A DNA stretch of 64,000 nt from positions 29,383,501-29,447,500 of the forward strand of contig NC_079880.1 of the NCBI RefSeq assembly GCF_029227915.1, in the 5' to 3' direction. Under the pieces are notes generated by a model. It had not been told where the DNA came from and searched no databases. It worked only from the letters and a program-made list of their open reading frames with translations. The position numbers and the translations under genes were made by a program. Shown piece by piece: positions 22,067 to 35,290 of the stretch (the stretch's first letter is position 1; every line of letters begins with the position of its first letter). Origin of the DNA: Hydractinia symbiolongicarpus (taxonomy: Eukaryota; Cnidaria; Hydrozoa; Anthoathecata; Hydractiniidae).

Positions 22067-23959
22067 CTTTTGACTATACAGGCCGAGTCCGGGATTTACG
22101 GGAAATCGCGGGTTTTCGTTTGCCGGCGATTAAACTTCTTTTATTCAGCGTCCCATCAAAAATGAAAACATTTTCGAAAACTACAAGTCTCATGCGTTTT
22201 AGTGGTGAAAAAATAATATAAAAAATCGTTCGGGAAATGAGTTTACTCCCCGGGTACTTTCTTTGTAAACTTTTGACTATACAGGCCGAGTCCGGGATTT
22301 ACGGGAAATCGCGGGTTTTTGTTTGCCGGCGATTAAACTTCTTTTATTCAGCGTCCCATCAAAAATGAAAACATTTTTGAAAACTACAAGTCTCATGCGT
22401 TTTAGTGGTGAAAAAATAATATAAAAAATCGTTCGGGAAATGAGTTTACTCCCTGGGTATTTTCTTTGTATACTTTTGACTATACGGGCCAAGCCCGGGA
22501 TTTAGGGGAAATCGCTGGTTTTCGTTTGCCGGCGATTAAACCTCTTTCATTAAGCGTCTCATCAAAAATGAAACATTTTTGAAAACTACAAGTCTCATGC
22601 GTTTTAGTGGTGAAAAAATAATTTAAAAAATCGTTCGGAAAATGAGTTTACTCCCTGGGTACTTTCTTTGTATACTTTTGACTATACGGGCCGAGTCCTG
22701 GATTTACGGGAAGTCGCGGGTTTTCGTTTGCCGGCGATTAAACTTCTTTTATTCAGCGTCTCATGAAAAATGAAAACATTTTTGAAAACTACAAGTCTTA
22801 TGCGTTTTAGTGGTGAAAAAATAATTTAAAAAATCGTTCTGGAAGTGAGTTTACTCACAGGGTACTTTCTTTGTATACATTCGACTATACGGGCCAAGCC
22901 CGGGATTTACGGGAAATCGCGGGTTTTCGTTTGCCGGCGATTAAACTTCTTTTATTCAGCGTCTCATCAAAAATGAAAACATTTTTAAAAACTACAAGTC
23001 TCATGGGCCTTAGTGGTGAAATAATAATTTAAAAAATCGTTCGGGAAATGAGTTTACACCCTGGGTACTTTCTTTGTATACTTTTGACTATACAGGCCGA
23101 GTCCGGGATTTACGGGAAATCGCGGGTTTTCGTTTGCCGGCGATTAAACTTCTTTTATTCAGCGTCCCATCAAAAATGAAAACATTTTCGAAAACTACAA
23201 GTCTCATGCGTTTTAGTGGTGAAAAAATAATATAAAAAATCGTTCGGGAAATGAGTTTACTCCCCGGGTACTTTCTTTGTAAACTTTTGACTATACAGGC
23301 CGAGTCCGGGATTTACGGGAAATCGCGGGTTTTTGTTTGCCGGCGATTAAACTTCTTTTATTCAGCGTCCCGTCAAAAATTTAGGGGAAATCGCTGGTTT
23401 TCGTTTGCCGGCGATTAAACCTCTTTCATTAAGCGTCTCATCAAAAATGAAACATTTTTGAAAACTACAAGTCTCATGCGTTTTAGTGGTGAAAAAATAA
23501 TTTAAAAAATCGTTCGGAAAATGAGTTTACTCCCTGGGTACTTTCTTTGTATACTTTTGTCTATACGGGCCGAGTCCTGGATTTACGGGAAGTCGCGGGT
23601 TTTCGTTTGCCGGCGATTAAACTTCTTTTATTCAGCGTCTCATGAAAAATGAAAACATTTTTGAAAACTACAAGTCTTATGCGTTTTAGTGGTGAAAAAA
23701 TAATTTAAAAAATCGTTCTGGAAGTGAGTTTACTCACAGGGTACTTTCTTTGTATACATTCGACTATACGGGCCAAGCCCAGGATTTACGGGAAATCGCG
23801 GGTTTTCGTTTGCCGGCGATTAAACTTCTTTTATTCAGCGTCTCATCAAAAATGAAAACATTTTTAAAAACTACAAGTCTCATGGGCCTTAGTGGTGAAA
23901 TAATAATTTAAAAAATCGTTCGGGAAATGAGTTTACACCCTGGGTACTTTCTTTGTATA
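22067..23959 (+). repeat. Pentamer (1,014 bp) repeat: one full and one shortened unit
   Basis: A five-monomer unit starts at the monomer with TTGTAAACTTTTGACTATACAGG and includes a TTTAGGGGAAATCGCTGG monomer lacking one A in AATGAAACATTTT, a GAGTCCTGG monomer and a GGGCCTTAGTGG monomer. It repeats from about 23,081. The second unit lost 135 bp near 23,380, so it spans 879 bp instead of 1,014 bp. Confidence 0.88.
23379..23381 (+). other. Deletion junction: monomer short of 135 bp
   Basis: CGTCCCGTCAAAAAT runs straight into TTAGGGGAAATCG. The usual part from GAAAACATTT through the next GGGCC..CCCGGGA is missing. Consecutive CCGGCGATTAAAC words are 68 bp apart (23,340 and 23,408). The two sides share AT at the breakpoint. 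The same junction is seen near 31,362. Confidence 0.93.
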
Positions 23960-24904
23960 CTTTTGACTATACGGGCCAAGCCCGGGATTTACGGGAAATC
24001 GCGGGTTTTCCTTTGCCGGCGATTAAACCACTTTCATCAAGCGTTTCATCAAAAATGAAAACATTTCTGAAAACTACAAGTTTCATGCGTTTAAGTGGTG
24101 AAAAAATAATTTAAAAAATCGTTCGGGAAATGAGTTTACTCCCTGGGTACTTTCTTTGTATACTTTTGACTATACGGGCCGAGTCCGGGATTTACGGGAA
24201 ATCGCTAGTTTTCGTTTGCCGGCGATTAAACTTCTTTTATTCAGCGTCTCATCAAAAATGAAAACATTTTTAAAAACTACAAGTCTCATGGGCTTTAGTG
24301 GTGAAATAATAATTTAAAAAATCGTTTGGGAAATGAGTTTACTCCCTGAGTACTTTCTTTGTATACTTTTGACTATACGGGCCGAGTCCGGGATTCACGG
24401 GAAATTACAGGTTTTCGTTTGCCGGCGTTTAAACTTCTTTTATTCAGCGTCTCATCAAAATTAAAAACATTTTTGAAAACTACAAGTCTCATGCGTTTTA
24501 GTGGTAAAAAGATAATTTAAAAAATCGTTCGGGAAATGAGTTTACACCCTGGGTACTTTCTTTGTATACTTTTGACTTTACAGGTCCAGTCCGGGATTTA
24601 CGGGAAATCGCAGGTTTCCGTTTGCCGGCGTTTAAACTTCTTTTATTCAGCGTCTCATCAAAAATGAAAACAAGTTTGAAGACTACAAGTCTCATGCGTT
24701 TTAGTGGTGAAAAAATAATTTAAAAAATCGTTCGGGAAATAAGTTTACTCCCTTGGTACTTTCTTTGTATACTTTTGACTATACGGGCCAAGCCCGGGAT
24801 TTACGGGAAATCGCGGGTTTTCGTTTGCCGCCGATTAAACTTCTTTTATTCAGCGTCTCATCAAAAATGAAAACATTTTTGAAAACTACAAGTCTTATGC
24901 GTTT

Positions 24905-25310
24905 TAGTGGTGAAAAAATAATTTAAAAAATCGTTCTGGAAATGAGTTTACCCACAGGGTACTTTCTTTATATACATTCGACTATACGGGCCAAGCCCGG
25001 GATTTACGGGAAATCGCGGGTTTTCGTTTGCCGGCGATTAAACCACTTTCATTAAGCGTCTCATCAAAAATGAAAACACTTTTGAAAACTACAAGTCTCA
25101 TGCGTTTTAGTGGTGAAAAAATAATTTAAAAAATCGTTCTGGAAATGAGTTTACCCACAGGGTACTTTCTTTATATACATTCGACTATACGGGCCAAGCC
25201 CGGGATTTACGGGAAATCGCGGGTTTTCGTTTGCCGGCGATTAAACCACTTTCATTAAGCGTCTCATCAAAAATGAAAACACTTTTGAAAACTACAAGTC
25301 TCATGCGTTT
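24905..25310 (+). repeat. Single-monomer tandem duplication (2 x 203 bp)
   Basis: Two adjacent monomers share CGTTCTGGAAATG, TTTACCCACAGGG, TTTCTTTATATACATTCG and GAAAACACTTTTG and are almost base-for-base the same at an offset of 203 bp. The pair is also present at about 32,887-33,292 in the second 35-monomer copy. This is the smallest step of the duplication process seen here. Confidence 0.85.
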
Positions 25311-28300
25311 TAGTGGTGAAAAAAATTTTTAAATAATCGTTCGAAAAATGAGTTTACTCCCCGGGTACTTTCTTTGTAAACTTTTGACTATACAGGCCGA
25401 GTCCGGGATTTACGGGAAATCGCGGGTTTTCGTTTGCCGGCGATTAAACTTCTTTTATTCAGCGTCCCATCAAAAATGAAAACATTTTTGAAAACTACAA
25501 GTCTCATGCGTTTTAGTGGTGAAAAAATAATATAAAAAATCGTTCGGGAAATGAGTTTACTCCCCGGGTACTTTCTTTGTAAACTTTTGACTATACAGGC
25601 CGAGTCCGGGATTTACGGGAAATCGCGGGTTTTTGTTTGCCGGCGATTAAACTTCTTTTATTCAGCGTCCCATCAAAAATGAAAACATTTTTGAAAACTA
25701 CAAGTCTCATGCGTTTTAGTGGTGAAAAAATAATTTAAAAAATCGTTCGGAAAATGAGTTTACTCCCTGGGTACTTTCTTTGTATACTTTTGACTATACG
25801 GGCCGAGTCCTGGATTTACGGGAAGTCGCGGGTTTTCGTTTGCCGGCGATTAAACTTCTTTTATTCAGCGTCTCATCAAAAATGAAAACATTTTTAAAAA
25901 CTACAAGTCTCATGGGCTTTAGTGGTGAAATAATAATTTAACAAATCGTTTGGGAAATGAGTTTACTCCCTGGGTACTTTCTTTGTATACTTTTGACTAT
26001 ATGGGCCGAGTCCGGGACTCACGGGAAATCGCGGGTTTTCGTTTGCCGGCGATTAAACTTCTTTTATTCAGCGTCCCATCAAAAATGAAAACATTTTTGA
26101 AAACTACAAGTCTCATGCGTTTTAGTGGTGAAAAAATAATATAAAAAATCGTTCGGGAAATGAGTTTACTCCCGGGGTACTTTCTTTGTATACATTTGAC
26201 TATACGGGCCAAGCCCGGGATTTACGGGAAATGGCGGGTTTTCGTTTGCCGGCGATTAAACTTCTGTTATTCAGCGTCCCATCAAAAATGAAAACATTTT
26301 TGAAAACTACAAGTCTCATGCGTTTTAGCGGTGAAAAAATAATATAAAAAATCGTTCGGGAAATGAGTTTACTCCCGGGGTACTTTCTTTGTATACATTT
26401 GACTATACGGGCCAAGCCCGGGATTTACGGGAAATGGCGGGTTTTCGTTTGCCGGCGATTAAACTTCTGTTATTCAGTGTCTCATCAAAAATGAAAACAT
26501 TTTTGAAAACTCCAAGTCTCATGCGTTTTAGTGGTGAAAAGATAAGTTAAAAAATCGTTTTGGAAATGAGTTTACTCACAGGGTACTTTCTTTGTATACA
26601 TTCAACTATACGGGCCAAGCCCGGGATTTACGGGAAATCGCGGGTTTTCGTTTGCCGGCGATTAAACTTCTTTTATTCAGCGTCCCATCAAAAATGAAAA
26701 CATTTTTGAAAACTACAAGTCTCATGCGTTTTAATGGTGAAAAGATAATTTAAAAAATCGTTTTGGAAATGAGTTTACTCACAAGGTACTTTCTTTGTAT
26801 ACATTCAACTATACGGGCCAAGCCCGGGATTTACGGGAAATCGCGGGTTTTCGTTTGCCGGCGATTAAACCACTTTCATTAAGCGTCTCATCAAAAATGA
26901 AAACATTTCTGAAAACTACAAGTCTCATGCGTTTTAGTGGTGAAAAAAAAATTTAAAAAGTCGTTCGGGAAGTGAGTTTACTCCCATGGGTACTTTCTTT
27001 GTATACTTTTGACTATACGGGCCGAGTCCGGGATTTACGGGAACTCGCGGGTTTTCGTTTGCCGGCGATTAAACTTCTTTTATTCAGCGTCTCATCAAAA
27101 ATGAAAACATTTTTAAAAACTACAAGTCTCATGGGCTTTAGTGGTGAAATAATAATTTAACAAATCGTTTGGGAAATGAGTTTACTCCCTGGGTACTTTC
27201 TTTGTATACTTTTGACTATATGGGCCGAGTCCGGGATTTACGGGAAATCGCGGGTTTTCGTTTGCCGGCGATTAAACTTCTTTTATTCAGCGTCCCATCA
27301 AAAATGAAAACATTTTTGAAAACTACAAGTCTCATGCGTTTTAGTGGTGAAAAAATAATATAAAAAATCGTTCGGGAAATGAGTTTACTCCCGGGGTACT
27401 TTCTTTGTATACATTTGACTATACGGGCCAAGCCCGGGATTTACGGGAAATGGCGGGTTTTCGTTTGCCGGCGATTAAACTTCTGTTATTCAGCGTCCCA
27501 TCAAAAATGAAAACATTTTTGAAAACTACAAGTCTCATGCGTTTTGGCGGTGAAAAAATAATATAAAAAATCGTTCGGGAAATGAGTTTACTCCCGGGGT
27601 ACTTTCTTTGTATACATTTGACTATACGGGCCAAGCCCGGGATTTACGGGAAATGGCGGGTTTTCGTTTGCCGGCGATTAAACTTCTGTTATTCAGTGTC
27701 TCATCAAAAATGAAAACATTTTTGAAAACTCCAAGTCTCATGCGTTTTAGTGGTGAAAAGATAAGTTAAAAAATCGTTTTGGAAATGAGTTTACTCACAG
27801 GGTACTTTCTTTGTATACATTCGACTATACAGGCCAAGCCCGGGATTTACGGCAAATCGCGGGTTTTCGTTTGCCGGCGATTAAACCACTTTCATTAAGC
27901 GTCTCATCAAAAATGAAAACATTTCTGAAAACTACAAGTCTCATGCGTTTTATTGGTGAAAATTAATTTAAAAAATTGTTCGGGAAATGAGTTTACTCCC
28001 GGGGTACTTTCTTTGTATACATTTGACTATACGGGCCAAGCCCGGGATTTACGGGAAATGGCGGGTTTTCGTTTGCCGGCGATTAAACTTCTGTTTTTCA
28101 GTGTCTCATCAAAAATGAAAACATTTTTGAAAACTCCAAGTCTCATGCGTTTTAGTGGTGAAAAGATAAGTTAAAAAATCGTTTTGGAAATGAGTTTACT
28201 CACAGGGTACTTTCTTTGTATACTTTTGACTATACGGGCCGAGTCCGGGATTTACGGGAAATCGCAGGTTTTTGTTTGCCGGCGATTAAACTTCTTTTAT

Positions 28301-29034
28301 TCAGCGTCTCATCAAAAATGAAAACAAGTTTGAAGACTACAAGTCTCATGCGTTTTAGTGGTGAAAAAATAATTTAAAAAATCGTTCGGGAAATGAGTTT
28401 ACTCCCTGGGTACTTTCTTTGTATACCTTTGACTATACGGGCCAAGCCCGGGATTTACGGGAAATCGCGGGTTTTCGTTTTCCGGTGATTAAACTTCTTT
28501 TGCACAGCGTCTCATCAAAATTGAAAACATTTTTAAAAACTACAAGTCTCATGCGTTTTAGTGGTAAAAAGATAATTTAAAAAATCGTTCGGGAAATGAG
28601 TTTACACTCTGGGTACTTTCTTTGTATACTTTTGACTTTACAGGTCCAGTCCGGGATTTACGGGAAATCGCAGGTTTCCGTTTGCCGGCGTTTAAACTTC
28701 TGTTATTCAGCGTCTCATCAAAAATGAAAACAAGTTTGAAGACTACAAGTCTCATGCGTTTTAGTGGTGAAAAAATAATTTAAAAAATCGTTCGGGAAAT
28801 GAGTTTACCCACAGGGTACTTTCTTTATATACATTCGACTATATGGTCCAAGCCCGGGATTTACGGGAAATCGCGGGTTTTCGTTTGCCGGCGATTAAAC
28901 CACTTTCATTAAGCGTCTCATCAAAAATGAAAACACTTTTGAAAACTATAAGTCTCATGCGTTTTAGTGGTGAAAAAAAATTTTAAATAATCGTTCGGAA
29001 AATGAGTTTACTCCCCGGGTACTTTCTTTGTAAA

Positions 29035-31942
29035 CTTTTGACTATACAGGCCGAGTCCGGGATTTACGGGAAATCGCGGGTTTTCGTTTGCCGGCGATTA
29101 AACTTCTTTTATTCAGCGTCCCATCAAAAATGAAAACATTTTCGAAAACTACAAGTCTCATGCGTTTTAGTGGTGAAAAAATAATATAAAAAATCGTTCG
29201 GGAAATGAGTTTACTCCCCGGGTACTTTCTTTGTAAACTTTTGACTATACAGGCCGAGTCCGGGATTTACGGGAAATCGCGGGTTTTTGTTTGCCGGCGA
29301 TTAAACTTCTTTTATTCAGCGTCCCATCAAAAATGAAAACATTTTTGAAAACTACAAGTCTCATGCGTTTTAGTGGTGAAAAAATAATATAAAAAATCGT
29401 TCGGGAAATGAGTTTACTCCCTGGGTATTTTCTTTGTATACTTTTGACTATACGGGCCAAGCCCGGGATTTAGGGGAAATCGCTGGTTTTCGTTTGCCGG
29501 CGATTAAACCTCTTTCATTAAGCGTCTCATCAAAAATGAAACATTTTTGAAAACTACAAGTCTCATGCGTTTTAGTGGTGAAAAAATAATTTAAAAAATC
29601 GTTCGGAAAATGAGTTTACTCCCTGGGTACTTTCTTTGTATACTTTTGACTATACGGGCCGAGTCCTGGATTTACGGGAAGTCGCGGGTTTTCGTTTGCC
29701 GGCGATTAAACTTCTTTTATTCAGCGTCTCATGAAAAATGAAAACATTTTTGAAAACTACAAGTCTTATGCGTTTTAGTGGTGAAAAAATAATTTAAAAA
29801 ATCGTTCTGGAAGTGAGTTTACTCACAGGGTACTTTCTTTGTATACATTCGACTATACGGGCCAAGCCCGGGATTTACGGGAAATCGCGGGTTTTCGTTT
29901 GCCGGCGATTAAACTTCTTTTATTCAGCGTCTCATCAAAAATGAAAACATTTTTAAAAACTACAAGTCTCATGGGCCTTAGTGGTGAAATAATAATTTAA
30001 AAAATCGTTCGGGAAATGAGTTTACACCCTGGGTACTTTCTTTGTATACTTTTGACTATACAGGCCGAGTCCGGGATTTACGGGAAATCGCGGGTTTTCG
30101 TTTGCCGGCGATTAAACTTCTTTTATTCAGCGTCCCATCAAAAATGAAAACATTTTCGAAAACTACAAGTCTCATGCGTTTTAGTGGTGAAAAAATAATA
30201 TAAAAAATCGTTCGGGAAATGAGTTTACTCCCCGGGTACTTTCTTTGTAAACTTTTGACTATACAGGCCGAGTCCGGGATTTACGGGAAATCGCGGGTTT
30301 TTGTTTGCCGGCGATTAAACTTCTTTTATTCAGCGTCCCATCAAAAATGAAAACATTTTTGAAAACTACAAGTCTCATGCGTTTTAGTGGTGAAAAAATA
30401 ATATAAAAAATCGTTCGGGAAATGAGTTTACTCCCTGGGTATTTTCTTTGTATACTTTTGACTATACGGGCCAAGCCCGGGATTTAGGGGAAATCGCTGG
30501 TTTTCGTTTGCCGGCGATTAAACCTCTTTCATTAAGCGTCTCATCAAAAATGAAACATTTTTGAAAACTACAAGTCTCATGCGTTTTAGTGGTGAAAAAA
30601 TAATTTAAAAAATCGTTCGGAAAATGAGTTTACTCCCTGGGTACTTTCTTTGTATACTTTTGACTATACGGGCCGAGTCCTGGATTTACGGGAAGTCGCG
30701 GGTTTTCGTTTGCCGGCGATTAAACTTCTTTTATTCAGCGTCTCATGAAAAATGAAAACATTTTTGAAAACTACAAGTCTTATGCGTTTTAGTGGTGAAA
30801 AAATAATTTAAAAAATCGTTCTGGAAGTGAGTTTACTCACAGGGTACTTTCTTTGTATACATTCGACTATACGGGCCAAGCCCGGGATTTACGGGAAATC
30901 GCGGGTTTTCGTTTGCCGGCGATTAAACTTCTTTTATTCAGCGTCTCATCAAAAATGAAAACATTTTTAAAAACTACAAGTCTCATGGGCCTTAGTGGTG
31001 AAATAATAATTTAAAAAATCGTTCGGGAAATGAGTTTACACCCTGGGTACTTTCTTTGTATACTTTTGACTATACAGGCCGAGTCCGGGATTTACGGGAA
31101 ATCGCGGGTTTTCGTTTGCCGGCGATTAAACTTCTTTTATTCAGCGTCCCATCAAAAATGAAAACATTTTCGAAAACTACAAGTCTCATGCGTTTTAGTG
31201 GTGAAAAAATAATATAAAAAATCGTTCGGGAAATGAGTTTACTCCCCGGGTACTTTCTTTGTAAACTTTTGACTATACAGGCCGAGTCCGCGATTTACGG
31301 GAAATCGCGGGTTTTTGTTTGCCGGCGATTAAACTTCTTTTATTCAGCGTCCCGTCAAAAATTTAGGGGAAATCGCTGGTTTTCGTTTGCCGGCGATTAA
31401 ACCTCTTTCATTAAGCGTCTCATCAAAAATGAAACATTTTTGAAAACTACAAGTCTCATGCGTTTTAGTGGTGAAAAAATAATTTAAAAAATCGTTCGGA
31501 AAATGAGTTTACTCCCTGGGTACTTTCTTTGTATACTTTTGACTATACGGGCCGAGTCCTGGATTTACGGGAAGTCGCGGGTTTTCGTTTGCCGGCGATT
31601 AAACTTCTTTTATTCAGCGTCTCATGAAAAATGAAAACATTTTTGAAAACTACAAGTCTTATGCGTTTTAGTGGTGAAAAAATAATTTAAAAAATCGTTC
31701 TGGAAGTGAGTTTACTCACAGGGTACTTTCTTTGTATACATTCGACTATACGGGCCAAGCCCAGGATTTACGGGAAATCGCGGGTTTTCGTTTGCCGGCG
31801 ATTAAACTTCTTTTATTCAGCGTCTCATCAAAAATGAAAACATTTTTAAAAACTACAAGTCTCATGGGCCTTAGTGGTGAAATAATAATTTAAAAAATCG
31901 TTCGGGAAATGAGTTTACACCCTGGGTACTTTCTTTGTATAC
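29035..31942 (+). repeat. Pentamer (1,014 bp) repeat: two full and one shortened unit
   Basis: The units are about 29,035-30,048, 30,049-31,062 and 31,063-31,942. The last carries the same 135-bp deletion as copy 1. Copy 1 of the 35-monomer duplication has only two such units, so this locus shows a gain (or a loss in the other copy) of one pentamer after the large duplication. The third unit has a private GAGTCCGCGATTT near 31,285. Confidence 0.9.
31361..31363 (+). other. Deletion junction: same 135-bp loss in the second 35-monomer copy
   Basis: The CCGGCGATTAAAC words at 31,322 and 31,390 are 68 bp apart and the junction is identical to that at 23,380, including the linked GTCCCGTC change. 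It sits at the equivalent place in the last pentamer of each 35-monomer copy, so it predates the large duplication. Confidence 0.93.
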
Positions 31943-34269
31943 TTTTGACTATACGGGCCAAGCCCGGGATTTACGGGAAATCGCGGGTTTTCCTTTGCCG
32001 GCGATTAAACCACTTTCATCAAGCGTTTCATCAAAAATGAAAACATTTCTGAAAACTACAAGTTTCATGCGTTTAAGTGGTGAAAAAATAATTTAAAAAA
32101 TCGTTCGGGAAATGAGTTTACTCCCTGGGTACTTTCTTTGTATACTTTTGACTATACGGGCCGAGTCCGGGATTTACGGGAAATCGCTAGTTTTCGTTTG
32201 CCGGCGATTAAACTTCTTTTATTCAGCGTCTCATCAAAAATGAAAACATTTTTAAAAACTACAAGTCTCATGGGCTTTAGTGGTGAAATAATAATTTAAA
32301 AAATCGTTTGGGAAATGAGTTTACTCCCTGAGTACTTTCTTTGTATACTTTTGACTATACGGGCCGAGTCCGGGATTCACGGGAAATTACAGGTTTTCGT
32401 TTGCCGGCGTTTAAACTTCTTTTATTCAGCGTCTCATCAAAATTAAAAACATTTTTGAAAACTACAAGTCTCATGCGTTTTAGTGGTAAAAAGATAATTT
32501 AAAAAATCGTTCGGGAAATGAGTTTACACCCTGGGTACTTTCTTTGTATACTTTTGACTTTACAGGTCCAGTCCGGGATTTACGGGAAATCGCAGGTTTC
32601 CGTTTGCCGGCGTTTAAACTTCTTTTATTCAGCGTCTCATCAAAAATGAAAACAAGTTTGAAGACTACAAGTCTCATGCGTTTTAGTGGTGAAAAAATAA
32701 TTTAAAAAATCGTTCGGGAAATAAGTTTACTCCCTTGGTACTTTCTTTGTATACTTTTGACTATACGGGCCAAGCCCGGGATTTACGGGAAATCGCGGGT
32801 TTTCGTTTGCCGCCGATTAAACTTCTTTTATTCAGCGTCTCATCAAAAATGAAAACATTTTTGAAAACTACAAGTCTTATGCGTTTTAGTGGTGAAAAAA
32901 TAATTTAAAAAATCGTTCTGGAAATGAGTTTACCCACAGGGTACTTTCTTTATATACATTCGACTATACGGGCCAAGCCCGGGATTTACGGGAAATCGCG
33001 GGTTTTCGTTTGCCGGCGATTAAACCACTTTCATTAAGCGTCTCATCAAAAATGAAAACACTTTTGAAAACTACAAGTCTCATGCGTTTTAGTGGTGAAA
33101 AAATAATTTAAAAAATCGTTCTGGAAATGAGTTTACCCACAGGGTACTTTCTTTATATACATTCGACTATACGGGCCAAGCCCGGGATTTACGGGAAATC
33201 GCGGGTTTTCGTTTGCCGGCGATTAAACCACTTTCATTAAGCGTCTCATCAAAAATGAAAACACTTTTGAAAACTACAAGTCTCATGCGTTTTAGTGGTG
33301 AAAAAAATTTTTAAATAATCGTTCGAAAAATGAGTTTACTCCCCGGGTACTTTCTTTGTAAACTTTTGACTATACAGGCCGAGTCCGGGATTTACGGGAA
33401 ATCGCGGGTTTTCGTTTGCCGGCGATTAAACTTCTTTTATTCAGCGTCCCATCAAAAATGAAAACATTTTTGAAAACTACAAGTCTCATGCGTTTTAGTG
33501 GTGAAAAAATAATATAAAAAATCGTTCGGGAAATGAGTTTACTCCCCGGGTACTTTCTTTGTAAACTTTTGACTATACAGGCCGAGTCCGGGATTTACGG
33601 GAAATCGCGGGTTTTTGTTTGCCGGCGATTAAACTTCTTTTATTCAGCGTCCCATCAAAAATGAAAACATTTTTGAAAACTACAAGTCTCATGCGTTTTA
33701 GTGGTGAAAAAATAATTTAAAAAATCGTTCGGAAAATGAGTTTACTCCCTGGGTACTTTCTTTGTATACTTTTGACTATACGGGCCGAGTCCTGGATTTA
33801 CGGGAAGTCGCGGGTTTTCGTTTGCCGGCGATTAAACTTCTTTTATTCAGCGTCTCATGAAAAATGAAAACATTTTTGAAAACTACAAGTCTTATGCGTT
33901 TTAGTGGTGAAAAAATAATTTAAAAAATCGTTCTGGAAGTGAGTTTACTCACAGGGTACTTTCTTTGTATACATTCGACTATACGGGCCAAGCCCGGGAT
34001 TTACGGGAAATCGCGGGTTTTCGTTTGCCGGCGATTAAACTTCTTTTATTCAGCGTCTCATCAAAAATGAAAACATTTTTAAAAACTACAAGTCTCATGG
34101 GCCTTAGTGGTGAAATAATAATTTAAAAAATCGTTCGGGAAATGAGTTTACACCCTGGGTACTTTCTTTGTATACTTTTGACTATACGGGCCAAGCCCGG
34201 GATTTACAGGAAATCGCGGGTTTTCTTTTGCCGGCGATTAAACCAATTTCATCAAGCGTCTCATCAAAA

Positions 34270-35290
34270 ATGAAAACATTTCTGAAAACTACAAGTCTCA
34301 TGCGTTTTAGTGGTGAAAAAATAATTTAAAAAATCGTTCGGGAAATGAGTTTACTCCATGGGTACTTTCTTTGTATACTTTTGACTATACGGGACGAGTC
34401 CGGGATTTACGGGAAATCGCGGGTTTTCGTTTGCCAGCGATTAAACTTCTTTTATTCAGCGTCTCATCAAAAATGAAAACATTTTTAAAAACTACAAGTC
34501 TCATGGGCTTTAGTGGTGAAATAATAATTTAAAAAATCGTTTGGGAAATGAGTTTACTCCCTGAGTACTTTCTTTGTATACTTTTGACTATACGGGCCGA
34601 GTCCGGGATTCACGGGAAATTACAGGTTTTCGTTCGCCGGCGATTAAACTTCTTTTATTCAGCGTCTCATCAAAAATGAAAACATTTTTTAAAAAAAAAA
34701 AAGTCTTATGCGTTTTAGTGGTGAAAAAATAATTAAAAAAATCGTTCTGGAAGTGAGTTTACTCACAGGGTACTTTCTTTGTATACATTCGACTATACGG
34801 GCCAAGCCCGGGATTTAGGGGAAATCGCTGGTTTTTGTTTGCCGGCGATTAAACCTCTTTCATTAAGCGTCTCATCAATAATGAAAACATTTTTGAACAC
34901 TACAAGTGTCATGCGTTTTAGTGGTGAAAAAATAATTTAAAAAGTCGTTCGGAAAATGAGTTTACTCCCTGGGTACTTTCTTTGTATAATTTTGACTATA
35001 TGGGCCGAGTCCGGGATTTACGGGAAATCGCGGGTTTTCGTTTGCCGGCGATTAAACTTCTTTTATTCAGCGTCTCATCAAAAATGAAAACATTTTTAAA
35101 AACTACAAGTCTCATAGGCTTTAGTGGTGAAATAATAATTTAAAAAATCGTTTGGGAAATGAGTTTACTCCCTGGGTACTTTCTTTGTATACTTTTTACT
35201 ATACGGGCCGAGTCCGGGATTCACGGGAAATCGCAGGTTTTCGTTTGCCGGCGATTAAACTTCTTTTATTCAGCGTCTCATCAAAAATGA
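34270..35290 (+). repeat. Pentamer tandem unit, copy 1 (1,017 bp)
   Basis: Five monomers repeat in the next block at 1,017 bp. They carry CTCCATGGG with GGGACGAGTCC, TTTGCCAGCGATT, TACTCCCTGAGTAC with GGATTCACGGGAAATTACAGG, a T6A12 run, and CACTACAAGTGTCATG. The 2 bp above 5 x 203 are explained at least in part by the lengthened A run. Confidence 0.87.
34685..34702 (+). other. T6-A12 tract in a satellite monomer
   Basis: The usual ATTTTTGAAAACTACAAG word is replaced by six T and twelve A, giving an unusually long homopolymer for this array. It has been copied with its pentamer to 35,702-35,719. Confidence 0.95.

Larger units (their letters stand above)
18860..25827 (+). repeat. 35-monomer tandem duplication, copy 1 (6,968 bp)
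   Basis: The whole variant order is repeated directly downstream at a constant offset of 6,968 bp, for example 20,985 to 27,953, 21,590 to 28,558 and 22,277 to 29,245. Thirty-five monomers of 203 bp less one 135-bp deletion give about 6,970 bp, matching the offset. Left homology starts near 18,860, where GGGAACTCGCGGG meets GGGAAGTCGCGGG. The copies differ at isolated bases, such as TTTGACAACTCC near 20,756 against TTTGAAAACTCC. This is one of the largest exact duplications in the window and must be recent. Confidence 0.92.
25828..33810 (+). repeat. 35-monomer tandem duplication, copy 2, with one extra pentamer
   Basis: This matches 18,860-25,827 at an offset of 6,968 bp up to about 30 kb and at 7,982 bp after about 31 kb. 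The 1,014-bp difference is exactly one additional five-monomer unit inside this copy (29,035-31,062). Downstream markers then continue in register, for example 24,498 to 32,480 and the rare GCCGCCGATTAAAC monomer near 24,829 and 32,811. Confidence 0.92.
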
